Shown piece by piece: positions 1 through 14,017 of a stretch of DNA of 64,000 nucleotides; position 1 is the stretch's first letter; the number at the start of each line of letters is the position of its first letter. Below the pieces are notes generated by a model that saw only the letters and a program-made list of their open reading frames with translations, made no database searches and was not told the origin of the DNA. Source of the stretch: Plantago elongata (Eukaryota; Streptophyta; Magnoliopsida; Lamiales; Plantaginaceae); NCBI GenBank assembly GCA_036897095.1, contig JAYMSP010000020.1, forward strand, positions 55,176-119,175, in the 5' to 3' direction. The translations under genes were made by a program, and so were the position numbers.

Positions 1-2713
1 TAGGATCATATGCATGTCTTGCCCAATATCCAATGGGGATATTTTTGAGATAGTTCCAGGCAGGTTCACTTGCAGCTTTCATCTTCATCATTGCCTTATT
101 GTGACCATATGAGGTGTAGGCAGTTGAAGCTTACCAATAGTACTTTTTAAGATCAACACTCCCCCATTTCAATTTGAAATTGTCATAAATGTGTTTTGCA
201 CATTTTCTATTTATGACATGGGGAGATTTTTCTTCAATAATAGGTACCAAATGAGAAGAAATGTTAATCAATCCATAAGAAACAAATTAAGAGTTACAAC
301 TGGAAGTAAACAAAGTGTTACTTTTTGTCTATCACCCATAAAGTGCCAATGTTTATCAGCATCAAAGGGACCAATGAATTGAGCAAGGCAGTGTATAAAG
401 AACCCCCATAAATCCTTGCACTCAGGCTCCACAATGGCCCAAGCTACTGGATATATCCCAAAACCTGCATCAGTTCCTACTGCACTAAGCAAGTGGCCAC
501 CATACTTGCCTCTGAGATGACAATCATCAAAAAATAAGAATGGGAAGCATCCATTAAGGAATCCCCTCTTCAATCCCTCTAAACCACAGAAGAATCTTTG
601 CAATAGAGGTGGTCTTTCATAGATGGTTTGACAGTAATCTCCACAGTAGAACCAGGATTGGTCCTGAGGATCATCTATTTGTACTTTGGTGCAAGCTTAA
701 AAGCTTCTGCAGGTTTCCCTCCCAAGATCTCCATTGCTTTCAATTTGGCTCTGTAGACTTTTATATAAGGAACAATAACTCCAAGCTTCTTATTCACCCA
801 TGTTTTCAACTTTTTTGCACTCAAGCTGGGATTCTCCCTCAAAAGTTCTAGTAGCTTACTAGCTACCCAATTGGAATCTACTTGCTTGTGATCAACCTTC
901 CTAACACACTTGTGACCTCCATTGTAACTCCTAATCATGAAGAAGGTTTCATCATCCAAAACACCTGCAAAATGAAAGAGTAAGTATGCAACTTATGTTG
1001 AATTTCCAAACATGAAATAATAAAGTTAAATGTTACCTGCATGGAGTCTCCGTGGACAACCTTTGCCTCCACATTCAGCATTGTATCTCATGGTATCATT
1101 CTTCTTCCTCACCAAATGGAACCCCACATAAATCACAAACTCCTTCACTCTTCTCCTTAGCTCTGCCACACTGCCAAAAACATCCCCTACTTTGAACTCC
1201 ATGTCCCAATCACCATTGTTTTCTTCAAACTCATCACCAATCCAATCATCATCAATGAATTCACCTACATCTTCTTCAATTTCAACATAAGCATCATCAT
1301 TTAACTCATCATCTGCATGTACATTAGGAGCCTCAATCTCAGTCTCAACATTTATCTGAGGCTCTTCACTCCCTCCATCATCAACATTCATTTCCTCAAA
1401 TATGCCTCCACTTGTACCTGCCTTATCACCATATGTTGGTGCTTTCTTATCATCCTTAGGGTCCTCTTCATCATCACTTGAACCATCATACACAATCCTT
1501 TTAAAACCTATCCCTTCATCCTCACTATCATGCTCATAATGGAAATTAAGCTCCTCACACTTCCAATCAAACACCTCCCTATCACCATCACTCTCATCAT
1601 TCTCTACAACAGGGTCACCTCTATGTTTTGAACCTCCAATTTCAGTCACATCATCAGCATGTGCCACATCATCCTCACTCTCCACAGTAGTTTCATTCTC
1701 ACTATCAACACTAGTTGTATCATCATCCAAACCTAAGTACTCACTATCACTACTAATGCCATCATCAATTTCATCACTCTCTCCCTATCAATCATTTTTC
1801 CCTTATTCAACCTTATCCACTCTTCCTTCTTTCTTTGGATATCATCTTCATTATCCAACCAATCCTCTACAAATACCTCCTCCTGTATTGGTTCTTTACC
1901 AATCCCTTCACCTGGTTGTTTCTTTGAACCATCAACCTCAACGGTATTCTCCATACCAACCTGATTTTGTCTCAAGATACTAGTCAATAAATCATCAAAC
2001 TCATCATCATTAACATGAGGCTGATTGTACAGGCCTGATTGGAGTTTGTACCATTTGGTTGGGAATGTATGAACTAGACTGAGGCTGATTTGGAGTTTGT
2101 GCTGCTTTGGATGGTGTTGCTTGTCTAGGTGGGGTACTAATTTGTTGTGCATGTGGTGGGGATTGATTTGCATGCATTTGTTGAGTGGTTTGAGTAACTG
2201 GGTGTGGTTCATCATCAGTTAGTCCACAAATGCAGGGGGTCTTTAGGATAGGTTCTTGGGTGGTTGTCTTGGTTTACATCTCCTAAACAAGCACCTCCTA
2301 GTACTAGCTTCGGCACCAACATTACTACCAGTGGGTGGTGCATACTCAACATCCATTTGTTCAAGTACATGTTTCTTGGTAAATGAGGTATCAATGGCTA
2401 AAGGAGTAGGTTCAATATCAGTTATATAAATGTGTAAGTCAATTTTCTTTTGTACCCTATTCATATCAAACATAAGCTTCAAACTCCTATCATAAAAAAT
2501 CTCAATAGTTTCAAAAATTTTCTCAACATATGCCACCATACTAAAATGCAGTGTACCATCACTATTTTTAAGAAAAACATTAACATCCTTAGACAATTTC
2601 GAAAATGAGTACCTTCTGAAATCAACGTCGACAAGTATAAATTGTTCTTTGCCAAAGAACACCCTAATGTCATAATTGAATCCAGGCTTCATGACACTGC
2701 AACATTCATACAA
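1..2713 (-). mobile_element. Degenerate MULE (MuDR-type) transposase gene, cut by the window edge
   Basis: Successive minus-strand reading frames spell a Mutator-like transposase. An N-terminal segment (2713-2243) is followed by a linker and a very acidic Asp/Glu-rich stretch (2215-1026). Next comes a MuDR DNA-binding region with the pattern CGGKGCPRRLHAG (end of the 1730-1026 frame) continuing into 959-675, which reads RSYNGGHKCVRK. The catalytic part (603-268) contains FDDCHLRGKYGGHLLSAVG and later FMGDRQK, matching the first two acidic positions of the MULE DDE domain. Translation of 1-230 continues with HNKAMMKMKAASEPAW and IGYWARHAYDP, so the gene runs off the left edge. Stops and frame changes, for example between 675 and 603, break the ORF. 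The copy is therefore probably non-autonomous, although some breaks may be introns. The terminal inverted repeat is not clearly visible; the 5' end probably lies near 3050-3110. Confidence 0.85.
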
Positions 2714-5214
2714 CCAACAACAGAGTTACTAACTTGCGAACCAAAATTTCAGAAAAAAACCCTAGCCTAAATTTCACACCATCTCATAACATCATTATCG
2801 ACTAGAACACATGAAATTATGATCATCCAAGTCATAAAACACCACTTTCACAACAAAAAGTTAAAAATTAAATTTTTAAAAACCAAAACATGAAACCTAA
2901 CCTTTCTGCCGGCTTCATTCTTCTCGAACAACAACGACGATGGACAATAGAGTCCAAAAATGTGCACTTTTAGCCGTTTACAGTGAGAATTGAGCTTCTT
3001 TAATGGAGATTTTGTGTAGTAGCAACGACACTATTGAGGGGAAAACGAAGGATTAGTTTTGGCGGGTGGAGGGATTTTTTTTTGACAAATGAATTGCCTA
3101 TTAGGTTAAAGATGGGTAAAGATAGCTAAGGCCGTGTTTAGTTTCTCCTTAATTTACTGTATTAGCTTATTTGGTCAACGAATTTTCACCAAAATGGACC
3201 TGGATGTAATTGTTTGACTAACGTGTGCTCAAATGCAATTCAGGCATCTAACATGGGCGGTATATGTAATTGATCCTATTTATTTTTAGTCAACAACCTA
3301 CAAATTAACAAAATAGCATAAAGTTAACTTTGGATGTCGTTCTTCCCGTACACTTCATATAAGAACAAGCAAATAACTGAAGTATTTATCTATGCAAAAA
3401 GCATACATATGGATTATAATGGAATTGGATATACTATATAACATGCTTAGTTACTTAGTAATAGCTAGAAGAATCGCATTTTCGCTGTATGAGAAGTTGT
3501 TCTTATGACCCAAGTTCTTATTATGTTCAAGGGAATGAATGACATATTAAGTAGCAACGTTGATCCTTTGATTCAACTCCTTCATAATAAAGAAAACTTG
3601 TTAATTAAGGATCCGCTTAGAACTTTTGTGCTATTTAGAAACTTAGAGCTTGAGTCGCAACAATAAGCTTGAGTGAGTAAGTAGGTTTGAAGACTTGTAT
3701 GCTTTGAATTGTATTGTTTTCTTGGTGTGTCTTTCAAACATTCTAAGTGGTGATATTAATAGTTGAAAATCATCCCATTTGAATAGTATCCTTTATGGAC
3801 TATGGAATTTAAATTATTGATATATGATATAGTACTTGCAACGAGCTTTGTCTCTTTACAAAGGATTTCCTCTTTTTGTTCAGACATCTTTGTCTGCATA
3901 ATTACATCAAACTATTTTTCATGTAATCTCAATGGATATGTGCAAGCTATCTAAGGCTTTACACAGTCCTTTCTCAGATATCTCTTATGAAACTTGTCTT
4001 CTGAAGACACGTATTTCCTTCAAGGATGTAGCATAAGTTATATGGGGAAACTTTGCTCCTTAGTCAATCTTGTGCAGTTGATTTGACCTTCAATATTTGA
4101 GCTCTTCCTGCTGGATGCTTATTTCTTGATTTTCGTCAAATATATAAACAATTACATTCTTAGACCTAAGGTCCTATACAATATTTACTAGATTATCATA
4201 ATTAGTAATCTTCTTCTTTTACAATATTCAAGTAAACTACGAGTATTTGTTACCTTTATAAACTAAGATTAGTCATTAGGTTGTCGATCAAAACCTAAAC
4301 GGATATTTATGAACATCACCTACTAGTATTTTAATATTATGTTACATAGTATGACTAGTCACATTAATTAAAAAAAAAAAAGAGTTTAGATTAAAGCTAG
4401 AATTTTTTTAATACAAAAACTTGTGAAAGTCCTAATTTTTGTGAGAATTTGAAAGTCCTGCAATTTGTATACTAATTGTGCTGCTTTGTGTGTAAATTGT
4501 TGATTTTTATATATTTGTAAATTATGTATTGTTGTATACTAATTGTGCAGCCGAATCTTTTTGTGTAGGACCCTCAGAACTTTCCGGACTCTCAGGAGAG
4601 TTTCTTTTTTTTTAATGGTTTAGATCACAATACTAATGTAAGTAAAATGTGACGGTACTAAAGTTATATTTGCACAAGTATTATAGTTTTAGCTCGAACA
4701 TAAATATTCTTACTTAGCATATATTGATACTGCACCATTATGTTAATAGTAATGAATCATGACCATTATACAGATAGAGTACTAGAAAGTCAATGCACAC
4801 CCACAAAGACAACAAAAAAAAAACAAGGAAATAATGTATTGGTCAATTAATGTTCTTGTATCTTACAATATAATATATAATGTGCTCGCCTTTTACAATG
4901 CAACATATCATGTGCTCGTCTTTTACGATATTAATCACTACCTTAAGCGTAAAACCAATACATTTGGCTTTAAAGTTGGACCTTGACAAAGCCTTTAATA
5001 GGACATAATGGTCCTTCTAATTTTTTTGTGTTGCTAAAATTAGACTTAATTAACATGCTTTGCATCAGCTTTGTGACTTATTCGGTTATTTTAAATAGGG
5101 GCCAATTTGATCATTTAAAACCAACTAGGACATTTGTAAAGGCGATCCCATTTCTTTATTTTTTTGCATTCATGCATTTATTCTTTACCCAAGGGAGCAA
5201 TTGGTAGAGACATT
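2714..5214. other. AT-rich non-coding stretch; MULE 5' flank then nothing recognised
   Basis: From 2714 to about 3110 lies the probable 5' untranslated and terminal part of the MULE. From about 3110 to 5214 the sequence is AT-rich with no convincing gene. The ORF at 4983-5207 has no recognisable domain or splice context and is treated as chance. Confidence 0.5.
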
Positions 5215-6335
5215 CTACTATGCGTGAAAGTGAGCCTTAGTGCTCTGCTATTTCTCACCTCTTATTTGCCAATGACACCATAATTTTTTTTCAGGCCACT
5301 GTTGAGACTCTTGATGTTGTATCAAAGTCTACATACTAATAATGATCTCGCATATGGTAAATAAAAATTGACTTTATCTTACATACTAACAATGATCTCG
5401 CACCTGGTCAATCAATTGACTTGGGCGTGTTCACTATTAATTTTAGTAAAAAACACTAATAAAAGAATTTTTTTTGATATTTATCGCACTCTCTCAATGT
5501 GCAAATAGTGAATAAGCATGAGAAATACTTGGGCCTGTCTACCACTATGGGCAAAACATAATAGAAAAGATGTTTTGAGTGGTTACAAGATAAAATTAGA
5601 AAAAAGGCATAACTACAATATGTCTTACAAGCAATAACTACCTATGTTATGAGTTACTTTTTAAGTTGTCTGATTATCTCATATGTGATCTTGAATCTCT
5701 ACTTGTTCACTTTTGGTGGAATGATGATGGCAAACATAAGATATACTGGTGAATTTGTAAATCATGACAGAAAATAAGAGTGATGGTGGTCTAGCTAGCT
5801 AGGACTTAGAAACTTGCATGCTTTCAATTTGGTTTTATACTTTACTTAAAAGATAAAGTTGGCGCATTATTGAATTTTCTAATTCGTTTTTTTATCATGA
5901 TTTTCAAAGTAAAAATATTTCTCAAACTCTTCAATACTTGTCTTATCATGATTTCTAAAGTAAAAATATTTCCCAAACTCTTCAATACTTGTCCCTAAAG
6001 TTGATTGTCCCTAAAGTTGATTCTTACTTTACTGAAACGGTTAAGATTGCAACTCATATACCAACACCTCTTAAACCAACCGAGGATCTAACTCTGCACC
6101 TCCTCCTTACCACTCTAGCTCCATTTCATTGCACCAGCCTCCAGAATTAGTCAATTAGTCAATGAAGGATTATATGGAGGGTTGTTGGGTTGAAAACGTG
6201 AAAGTATTGACATTTGGCAAGATAAATGGATACCGGTTAATATTTCTTTTAAACCAAAAAATCTGGATCTATATCATGAAGGCCCCCTAAAGTTTCTTTT
6301 CTAATCTACCATATTGTCACGGGATAAAACTCTAA
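5215..6335 (+). mobile_element. Decayed L1-type LINE fragment (3' part of reverse transcriptase ORF)
   Basis: Broken plus-strand frames give pieces of an L1 reverse transcriptase in the right order. Near 5250 is SHLLFANDTIIFFQA, corresponding to the catalytic F-ADD box with Asn at the first Asp. KYLGLSTTMGK follows near 5525. Near 5690 is a segment reading LICDLES then FWWNDDGKHKIYW, and near 5785 is DGGL. Near 6215 comes IDIWQDKWIP, the usual spacing of plant L1 ORF2 C-terminal blocks. Many stops and frameshifts show that it is a dead relic. No 5' part (ORF1, endonuclease) is visible upstream. Confidence 0.75.
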
Positions 6336-6356
6336 TTCGTAAAAAAATTTGACACG

Positions 6357-6736
6357 TGTGATATTGGACTAGTTCGCCTCAATCTAGCTAGTAAGCCTTA
6401 CTATCAGAGTGATTAAGTGTGTAGTACGTAGAGAGTTATAAAGTTTGCAAGAGTACTTGTGTATTTGCTTAATAGTTCAAAATGGATGGACTGCCTATTT
6501 ATACATATATTCACCTCCTTAATAGAATGGTTGAGATCTATCTAGGTTATTCTATATCTAAATTCTTCTACTATGTTCATCTATCTACAAGCTTGTACAC
6601 TTCCACTACATACAAGAGCATTCTAGAGAATGTTTCATCCTCCATGGACTCAGGAACATTCTAGAGTATGATTAATCATTGAATTTGGGCCTTGAAAATG
6701 CCTGGACTTGGACCGCAATATTGTTGGGCCGTGACA
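6357..6736 (-). mobile_element. Possible solo LTR (copia-like), antisense
   Basis: Read on the minus strand, this begins TGTCACGGCCCAAC (ending at 6736) and finishes CCAATATCACA (at 6357), the TG...CA form of an LTR. A TATA-like TATAAATAGGCAG lies on the same strand (about 6489-6501). No second LTR, internal domain or matching 5-bp target duplication was found, so this rests on end form and the promoter-like box. It directly follows the LINE relic. Confidence 0.4.
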
Positions 6737-7635
6737 ATATGCTTGAACATGTTGGTGAAATAGTAGTATGTTATATAGAGAATCAACGGTGTAGATTATT
6801 TTGTCAGTTAAGTTTGTTATAACTGCACTCGAATGTCTATGTTCTGCAGTTTAAGCGTGCAAGTTTGTATCAACAAATTAAAACAGTTAATCCCGATTTA
6901 TATAAATTGTTGGTGCGGTTATTCAGTAGACATCAACACCAATTTTTGGCCTCAATCAATCACTTTCCAATTCTGAAAGATTTCTATTGCGAATTAATTA
7001 GGGTTCTAAACAGTTTGAATTGATGATCATCTCAATTGACCTTTGATTCGTTGCATGATTCCCATAATCTATTTAAGATTGATTACTAAAGATTTATATT
7101 GTTCCACCGTGCAATAAAATCGATTCGTTTGATCCAAAACACATTATATCATTGTTGTGTTGTTTATTACTTTTCTTCATTTTTGATTCAATTGTTTTTG
7201 AATGATCCTCGTTCATCTATTTACAAATTAATATCATATTTGGAGTAAAAAATCCAGATTTGAAGCCCACCTCCCTATCGAATTGGAGCATTATCGACTC
7301 GCCACTAACCCAAATTGAATTAGCACGTCGAGATTAACATTAACCCCTCAACTCGAGTAATTTGTTCCTAAACACAATTAATGCAGACGCTCAGTATCAC
7401 TCTCTCTCATATCACCAATAAACGTATCGAATTCTCCCTCTCTCGTCCTCTCTGCAACTCTGCAACACATTTTACGCGAAAAAGGACTTCACGTTCATCT
7501 TGTGTGTACTCACAGAAAAAGCTCTAGCTTCTGTTTCTCTCTATTTTTGTTTTTGTCTTTGTTCATTTACATCTCTGTTAACGACATTAATGTTCTCCTC
7601 AGAGTAACAAAACCAGTAGCAGCTCAAATCAATCA
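6737..7635. other. Upstream region and probable 5' leader of the 674-aa gene
   Basis: AT-rich sequence to about 7380, then a pyrimidine-rich stretch (7390-7560, many CTCTCT/TTTCTCT runs) typical of plant promoters and leaders. The ORF at 7502-7714 is in another frame from the gene start and is not supported. Confidence 0.5.
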
Positions 7636-10600
7636 ATGGACCATTCGAAAATCAATCTCAGTACCGGTCCTCCACCAATGCCAATGCCGGAGAATTACGA
7701 CCTCATGCCCTTGAAGAAGCGCTTCATGTTGCTTTTCGCCAACCGTCTTATTTCCTTTGAAGGCAACCAGATTGGACTCCCTATGTCAGTCTTCTCTCTT
7801 TGCTTGCCTTTTCCTTCCGCTATCTCTCTGTATCTAGGTTTATTGTTATCATCAACCTTTTGTTATTCTGCAGAATTGCTGGTGGTATTAACGGAAGTTC
7901 GTCGCAATCACAGGTATGGATGTTATTATGTTTTATATGCTTCATCTGATTTGAGTTGTGTATCAGTGAATAAGCAACACAGTGTATTGATTGAAGGGAT
8001 TTTTGTTTTTTTGGATGTTGTTTGTGGATTTCGATGCCCTATTGACTGTTTGTTTGTACCTGCTGCCCATGAAAATTGGGGCTAGAAGCATTTTCTACTG
8101 GAGTTCTACAAACACATTCTGATTTAGATCAAAACACCTTACAGTTGGTTACGTTAAGCAAAAACTCGTATAAGTTGCTTTTAAATCACCCTCAAGTCCT
8201 TAATCACTATAGTTTATCATAATAATGCTACATTGCCTTTTCCAGTAATTTAGTTGAAACGGAGCATGTACTTGTTTGAGTTCCGCAGCGGTTATTATAT
8301 AAAAGACTGCGTATCTGCAGCTGTACCACATTTTTAGAGGAAATAAGGTTAGATCTATTTTTGGTTGCTTTGTGAGATGGATTGCTGAACATCGTCATTT
8401 TCTGGCATAACCATTGATGTGCGTTGTGGTCCTTATTTAAAATTTAAGCTACACACCTGGGGATGATTCTTACAATTTCATGGATTACAGATGAGATGGT
8501 TTTGGGGTCCCCTATAAGTCTATAACACATCACACGAGAAATTAGTATAGTAGTCTCCATTGCAGTATTCTCTCATGTGTACCGTTATTGTCGGCTGTTC
8601 ACCTGTTCCATTTTTTTTTCTCCAAGCAACTTGTATTGTAGATGCATAATTTGGTCCATATTATTTCAGTAAGGATGAGCACTCTTTAATGTATCACAAT
8701 AAGTTATTCAAGTGCATTTGTTGTATCGTCACTTTCCAAATCTTAATACTTTTGCAGTCTGGTTGCTCAGTTGAAGAGAAGATGATGGGGACTATCTCAA
8801 CCAAAGAAAAGGGTAAATAGGTTATATAGTATCATTTTCTAATAACGTTCACAAGAACTTTGAACGACACATTCTATAGCTTCACCATCTGCTGATGATA
8901 TTATTAACTTAAAGGACTACCTATGCTACTATATTTTCGCAAATTACTGATGATATGAATAAAAAAGACAGGGCAACTCATGCTACCTTACAAACAGTAG
9001 AATCTTAACAAGAAAGGACATCTAATGCTACCTATTATCTTCCAAATGTAGGTGAGTCAGTCGGTTGTAACAAACAAGGAATTCAAGCTCCTAACCTCAT
9101 GGTGTCAAGTCAGACTGCTCCTACTTCTGTTGGCAGTAGTTCACTTCACCAATTATTATCTCCTAAACATCAAAAAGTTCACCTTGAACCTGAGATGAGC
9201 GCAGAAGACGTTGATCATTTACCACTAACAGTACGGCTGAGGAGGCTTACAAGGTTTATTTGTTTATTATCCCATCATATATGTTTCTTGCTATACAGAT
9301 TTGATTGTAGGCCATAATAACCCCTAACAGTACGGCTGAGGAGGCTTACAAGGTTTATTTGTATATTTATATGGCTGTGTTTGATCCCATCATATATGTT
9401 TCTTGCTATACAGATTTGATTGTAGGCCATAATAACCCCTCTGCTAGCTTCCTTACTTGTTACATGTTTTTTGCTTTTATTTTTATTTTTTTGAATTAAA
9501 GGCATTCTGTCTATCTTATTTTTATTATATTTTTGATGGAATACACCGCTACACCATCATAATACAAATACATTTTTTATTTGATAGAACCATCGTACTT
9601 TCTCCGTATGAGCTTTTCATTAATGCTTCCGCATTCTTTCTTTCTCATCGTACAATGGTGTTAACTCTTCCTCCTAAGAACTGTTCTGTGAGGACAGTGA
9701 TTTATTTATTTGAGTATGTATGCTAAACCCAAGAACTCTGTAAACCAATGTGATTTTTATCTCTTCGATGCCAATGTCTTGGTTTTACGGATATAAAACT
9801 AATTTGTTTTCATTCTTTCCTTAAATTTTGCAGGAAAACTTTGGGACCGGTGGAAGTATTACAGGAGGTACTCTCTTTTATCTGATGAATTGGTCTGCAG
9901 TTCCACTGCTTAATGTGATTAGTTCATTGTAATGAAACCCTCCGTCTTTTTACAAATTCCCAGAACTATTAAATGTTAATGCAGTGATATAGGTTCCTCC
10001 TTTGATAAAGCTTCTGTAGTATAACCTCTGCAATGTTTCCTATGCCATCTCCATACAAAGTAGCTTTAGTCGTTAGCGATGAATGCTATCTTCATTTAAA
10101 TGGCATTATACGTGAGGCACTCCAACTCTCCAGACCAGCATTTCTTAGATAATATGATTTATAACACACATTTCAAACAGTCAATGTGAAATGTATACAC
10201 GGACAGTACTAACCACTGTGTTGGTCATGCTGGTGCTTTGAATGGATTAGTTTTAAATCATGATTTTAAACTTGCCTCTCATTATGTAGACTTGTGGTGG
10301 TCTCTGACCTGTGCTCAGATAACAAAAGATGACACATGCTGCACCAAATCTATCTCCTGTTCTCCCGTGATATCGTCTTGAATTTCCCTTTCTTTTGTGG
10401 AGATACATCTCTTCTTCCTCCTCTCTCCCACCATTGACTTTCTAACTTGTTCTCCATCATCAACACTAAGAAGTCTCCTGACTTTATCTGTTTGCTAAAG
10501 AAACAGAGCAATCTCCAACTGAAGTTCATTTGGTTTATTTCTGTAGTTTATTTTTTATTTTTTCATTTACCAGTTTGCTAATCCTCACAGGAAAACTATT

Positions 10601-13600
10601 CTGGAATATCTCCATCTTCTGCAACAAGACATCATCAAATTACTGGGACAGGAAGAGAACTGACATTTGGTGATCAAAGGCACTCAACAGATTATAACCA
10701 GAATCACAAGATTCACAGGAATTCAGAATCAGGATCAACTAAGGGTTTTGTGAATCCAGCAAGTAAAACAACTCGTCTATCCAAAACATTATGTACTGAA
10801 GATTCCTCGCGCATTGAGCGAAATGATAGGATGCACTCTTCCAAGAAAAATCACTATAAAGGTGAATCTAACGGTAGAAACACTCACCTATCTCCTGAGA
10901 CTAGGACTGTGCAATATGATGCAGCACAAAAATGGCCGAATATCAAAATTGAGCCAGAAAATGACAATGAAATTCAGAATTGCAATCAACTTGCTCCAGC
11001 ACCAGCGGTGAATATCAAAGTAGAACCATCAAGTTATGGTGAACTGCAGCTCCCAAGTGCAACACCAGTGGGCCAAATGTCCTCTTTAATTCTTCCGGAG
11101 CCGAAAACTGAGTTTGAAATTCATGGTGATTTCCAGGATGACAAGTTAGATCATCTGCTGCTGAGGGAAAGGATGAGAATGTTGTCACCAAAAAATGGAT
11201 CATGTTTTAATGTTTCCCAACATTTAAAATGCACGGACCATGTTGAATCGTCTTTCAGTTTTAAGCGACCTGCTGCAACACCTGCTCAATCACTGAAAAT
11301 CAATCGCCCAAGGAAAAGGCGAAAAACTGTCACGTATGTTGTTATTTCATACTCCTACTTAATTATTGATTTTAGCTAGGCGATGCTCAAAATCCAGTTT
11401 GGCGCTCATTGCAGGGACTCAATTGAAACTGCCATGGAGGAAGATGCACCTGGACTCCTAAAGGTATTTATGCGGATTTGAGCTTTTTTTCTTAACTTCT
11501 TTCAGAGTGGGTTGCCTTCTGATAGTTCACTGATGGACAGGTGTTGATTGACAAAGGTGTTTCAGTAAATGAAATTAAGCTTTATGGTGAACCAGAAAAT
11601 AATGATGCCTTGGATAATACACAAACTGAAGACTGCTTTGCGGAGCTTGAAGAGGTTATATCTAAGGTAGTGTTAGGACTAAGGATTATGATACTTAAGT
11701 TTCCCTTAGTTTGATTCCTTGTTTACTATTCTTGTTTCCTTTTACGAATGCATTATTGAATAGATAGTCAAAGCATGCAATTATCTGTCAGCTTAGGTCC
11801 TAAGTAATCATGGTGCGGTGCCGAAGGGACAGTCGCACGGGAGCCTCTCCTTGTAGTGAGGTGTTTGTGTGTGGGGCTTGGATGCATTTGCCTTAACAAA
11901 AGAAAAGAAAAAGTTTGGTGTGAATTTCGAGAACAAATTTGGATGTATTGTATTGACTTAACCTGTCATTTTATCCAGCTTGTAATGCTTGCTTATCGTG
12001 ATTATCTGTTCTGTAGAAAATCATATGTTACAAGTAATATGTGGGCATAAAGTAACAGAGACAAATAGTAATTTACTACTTTGACTTAGATTCATAGTTG
12101 TATTTGTTATTCTATTTCGTACCCTACTACTAGTGAGAGGCAATCATGTTATATACCAAATTTCTCTTGTTTGCCTTTCAATCTCTCTACTATTGTCTGA
12201 TTGTCTCACATTTTCTAACAGTTCCAATTTCACGGTTATGTATTGTAGACTAAGATTTATCTTATATTCTTTCGAGGTCCTGTTCCCTCCTAAAATTTCT
12301 CCCCGCACTATGTTTTAATGGTGCTATTCTGTCTTTGCCTGTGGATATATGTTTGATATCTCTAAAATCATGTTCTTTGTTCAGCAGCAATCAGTTTATT
12401 TTCATAACAAGAAATTTTATCATTTTTTCTTGATGAGATCTAATGTTGTTTCTATGACAGCTTTTCTCTCGACGAGAGTCATTCTTGAAATTTGCCCCCC
12501 TACGATGCACTAAAGTGGAGAAGGCTAGCTACTGTCTGGAATGTCTATTTTCACTTGTTGAGCAGGTATCAATTATCTTTCAATAATTATAGTTCGGATT
12601 GACACGCACTGGGAGTAATTATTTCATTTTTCTGGGAATAGAAGATTATTATATGTATTACTTGCTCACTCGATATGCTTGTAGGCACGATATCTGCAAT
12701 TTCGAAACTGGCCTGTAGAATGGGGATGGTGCCGTGATCTCCAGTCATTCATCTTTGTTTTCGAAAGGCATAACAGGTAACTTTGGTGCTTCCATATCTC
12801 TAGAGTTGAAACGGCCTCTGTAGACTGAGATGAAGCATTGATCCTTGCAGGATAGTGCTGGAACGTCCTGAATATGGTTATGCCACATACTTTTTTGAGT
12901 TGGCTAAATCTTTGCCTGTAAGTTGGCAGATCAAGCGACTAGTAATTGCTATGAAGCTAACGAACTATAGCAGGATTACTCTAATTGAGAACAAAGCACT
13001 GAAGGTGATTGCTTAAATTGCTTACTGAACTGGAAATTATTAGAGTTCACAATTACTGATGTTCCCATGACAATGACTTGCTAATACAAATTGATTTATT
13101 GTGTGCATAAAGTAAATTAACCATGTCCTGTTGCCTTCTCTTTCTGATTTTCCCTTCTTTTCTTTCAGTACTTTTTCCCTTGGGTACGGGTTAAATATCT
13201 CGAATATCAGCTAATGAATAAATTTGAGCTGCCTTATTTGTTTATATTTGGTTTGTTTGTTTAATGTCTTCTGCATCTATAGCTATGATCATTATCAGCT
13301 GATCTCAAGTTGAATTAACTTTCTTTAGTTTTGTTCATGGGGTTTTCACCCCCAAGTGATTCATGTTTAAACTCTTTATTATTACCCCTTAAAGGTCTAG
13401 TGGAATATAACTAATAATAATTCATTTACATGGTTGCCAGACGGGGGGTTGTAGTACAGACTTGCAGTAGTACTGTAAGCATGCAGAATGAGACACTGAG
13501 TTTTGCCAAATTTCTTTTAAATTATTTACTGTTTTAGATCAACTAACTCTGGGCTTGTTATGTTGCTCTTGCATTCCTGAAGGGACTGCATGGGGTTCAA

Positions 13601-14017
13601 TGTTTGTGCTTTTTTCTAATGGCTGGTCTGTTGGCTGAAATTCTTACGTTCATGATAGACGTGTTGTGAACTTCTTTGACTTTAGACTTGTTGCATTCAA
13701 TTTTCGTTTTCTTCACTCATTAGAACTTGATGAACTTACAGATTGGTGATGATTTGAGCGAGGGAGAAGCTAGTGTGTTACTGCAGTACGGTTGGACGCC
13801 AGACACCGGCCTTGGGACAATGCTCAATTACTACGATCGAGTAGTTCATGATAGGAAAACTCAGAAAGACAGCTCGGAGTGGAGGTCAAAAATAGGGAAG
13901 TGGCTAATGGATGGTTACAATGGTGGTACAGTTGTTACCAGTTCCATTCCCAGTAAGGTTATGGAATACAATGAGGCACATCCTGTCCCGATTAAGGTAG
14001 AAGTACAGTATAACTGA
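7636..14017 (+). CDS. Conserved-looking nuclear protein of unknown function (674 aa, 12 exons)
   Basis: A continuous reading frame is obtained by joining 7636-7784, 7874-7913, 8758-8812, 9052-9253, 9834-9867, 10591-11333, 11415-11463, 11541-11666, 12461-12565, 12685-12776, 12851-13004 and 13742-14017. Every junction is GT-AG, and the phases sum to 675 codons including TGA. I do not recognise the family. The N-terminal ~400 residues are low complexity and Ser/Gln-rich. They hold a basic nuclear-import-like cluster RPRKRRK (399-405) and SUMO-type sites IKIE (Lys279) and IKVE (Lys303). A third IKVE (Lys668) lies six residues before the C-terminus. Residues ~420-674 look globular, with aromatic blocks such as LQFRNWPVEWGWCRDLQSF and YGWTPDTGLGTM. 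A nuclear, chromatin- or transcription-related role is inference only. The start is the first ATG of the first coding exon. Confidence 0.8.
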
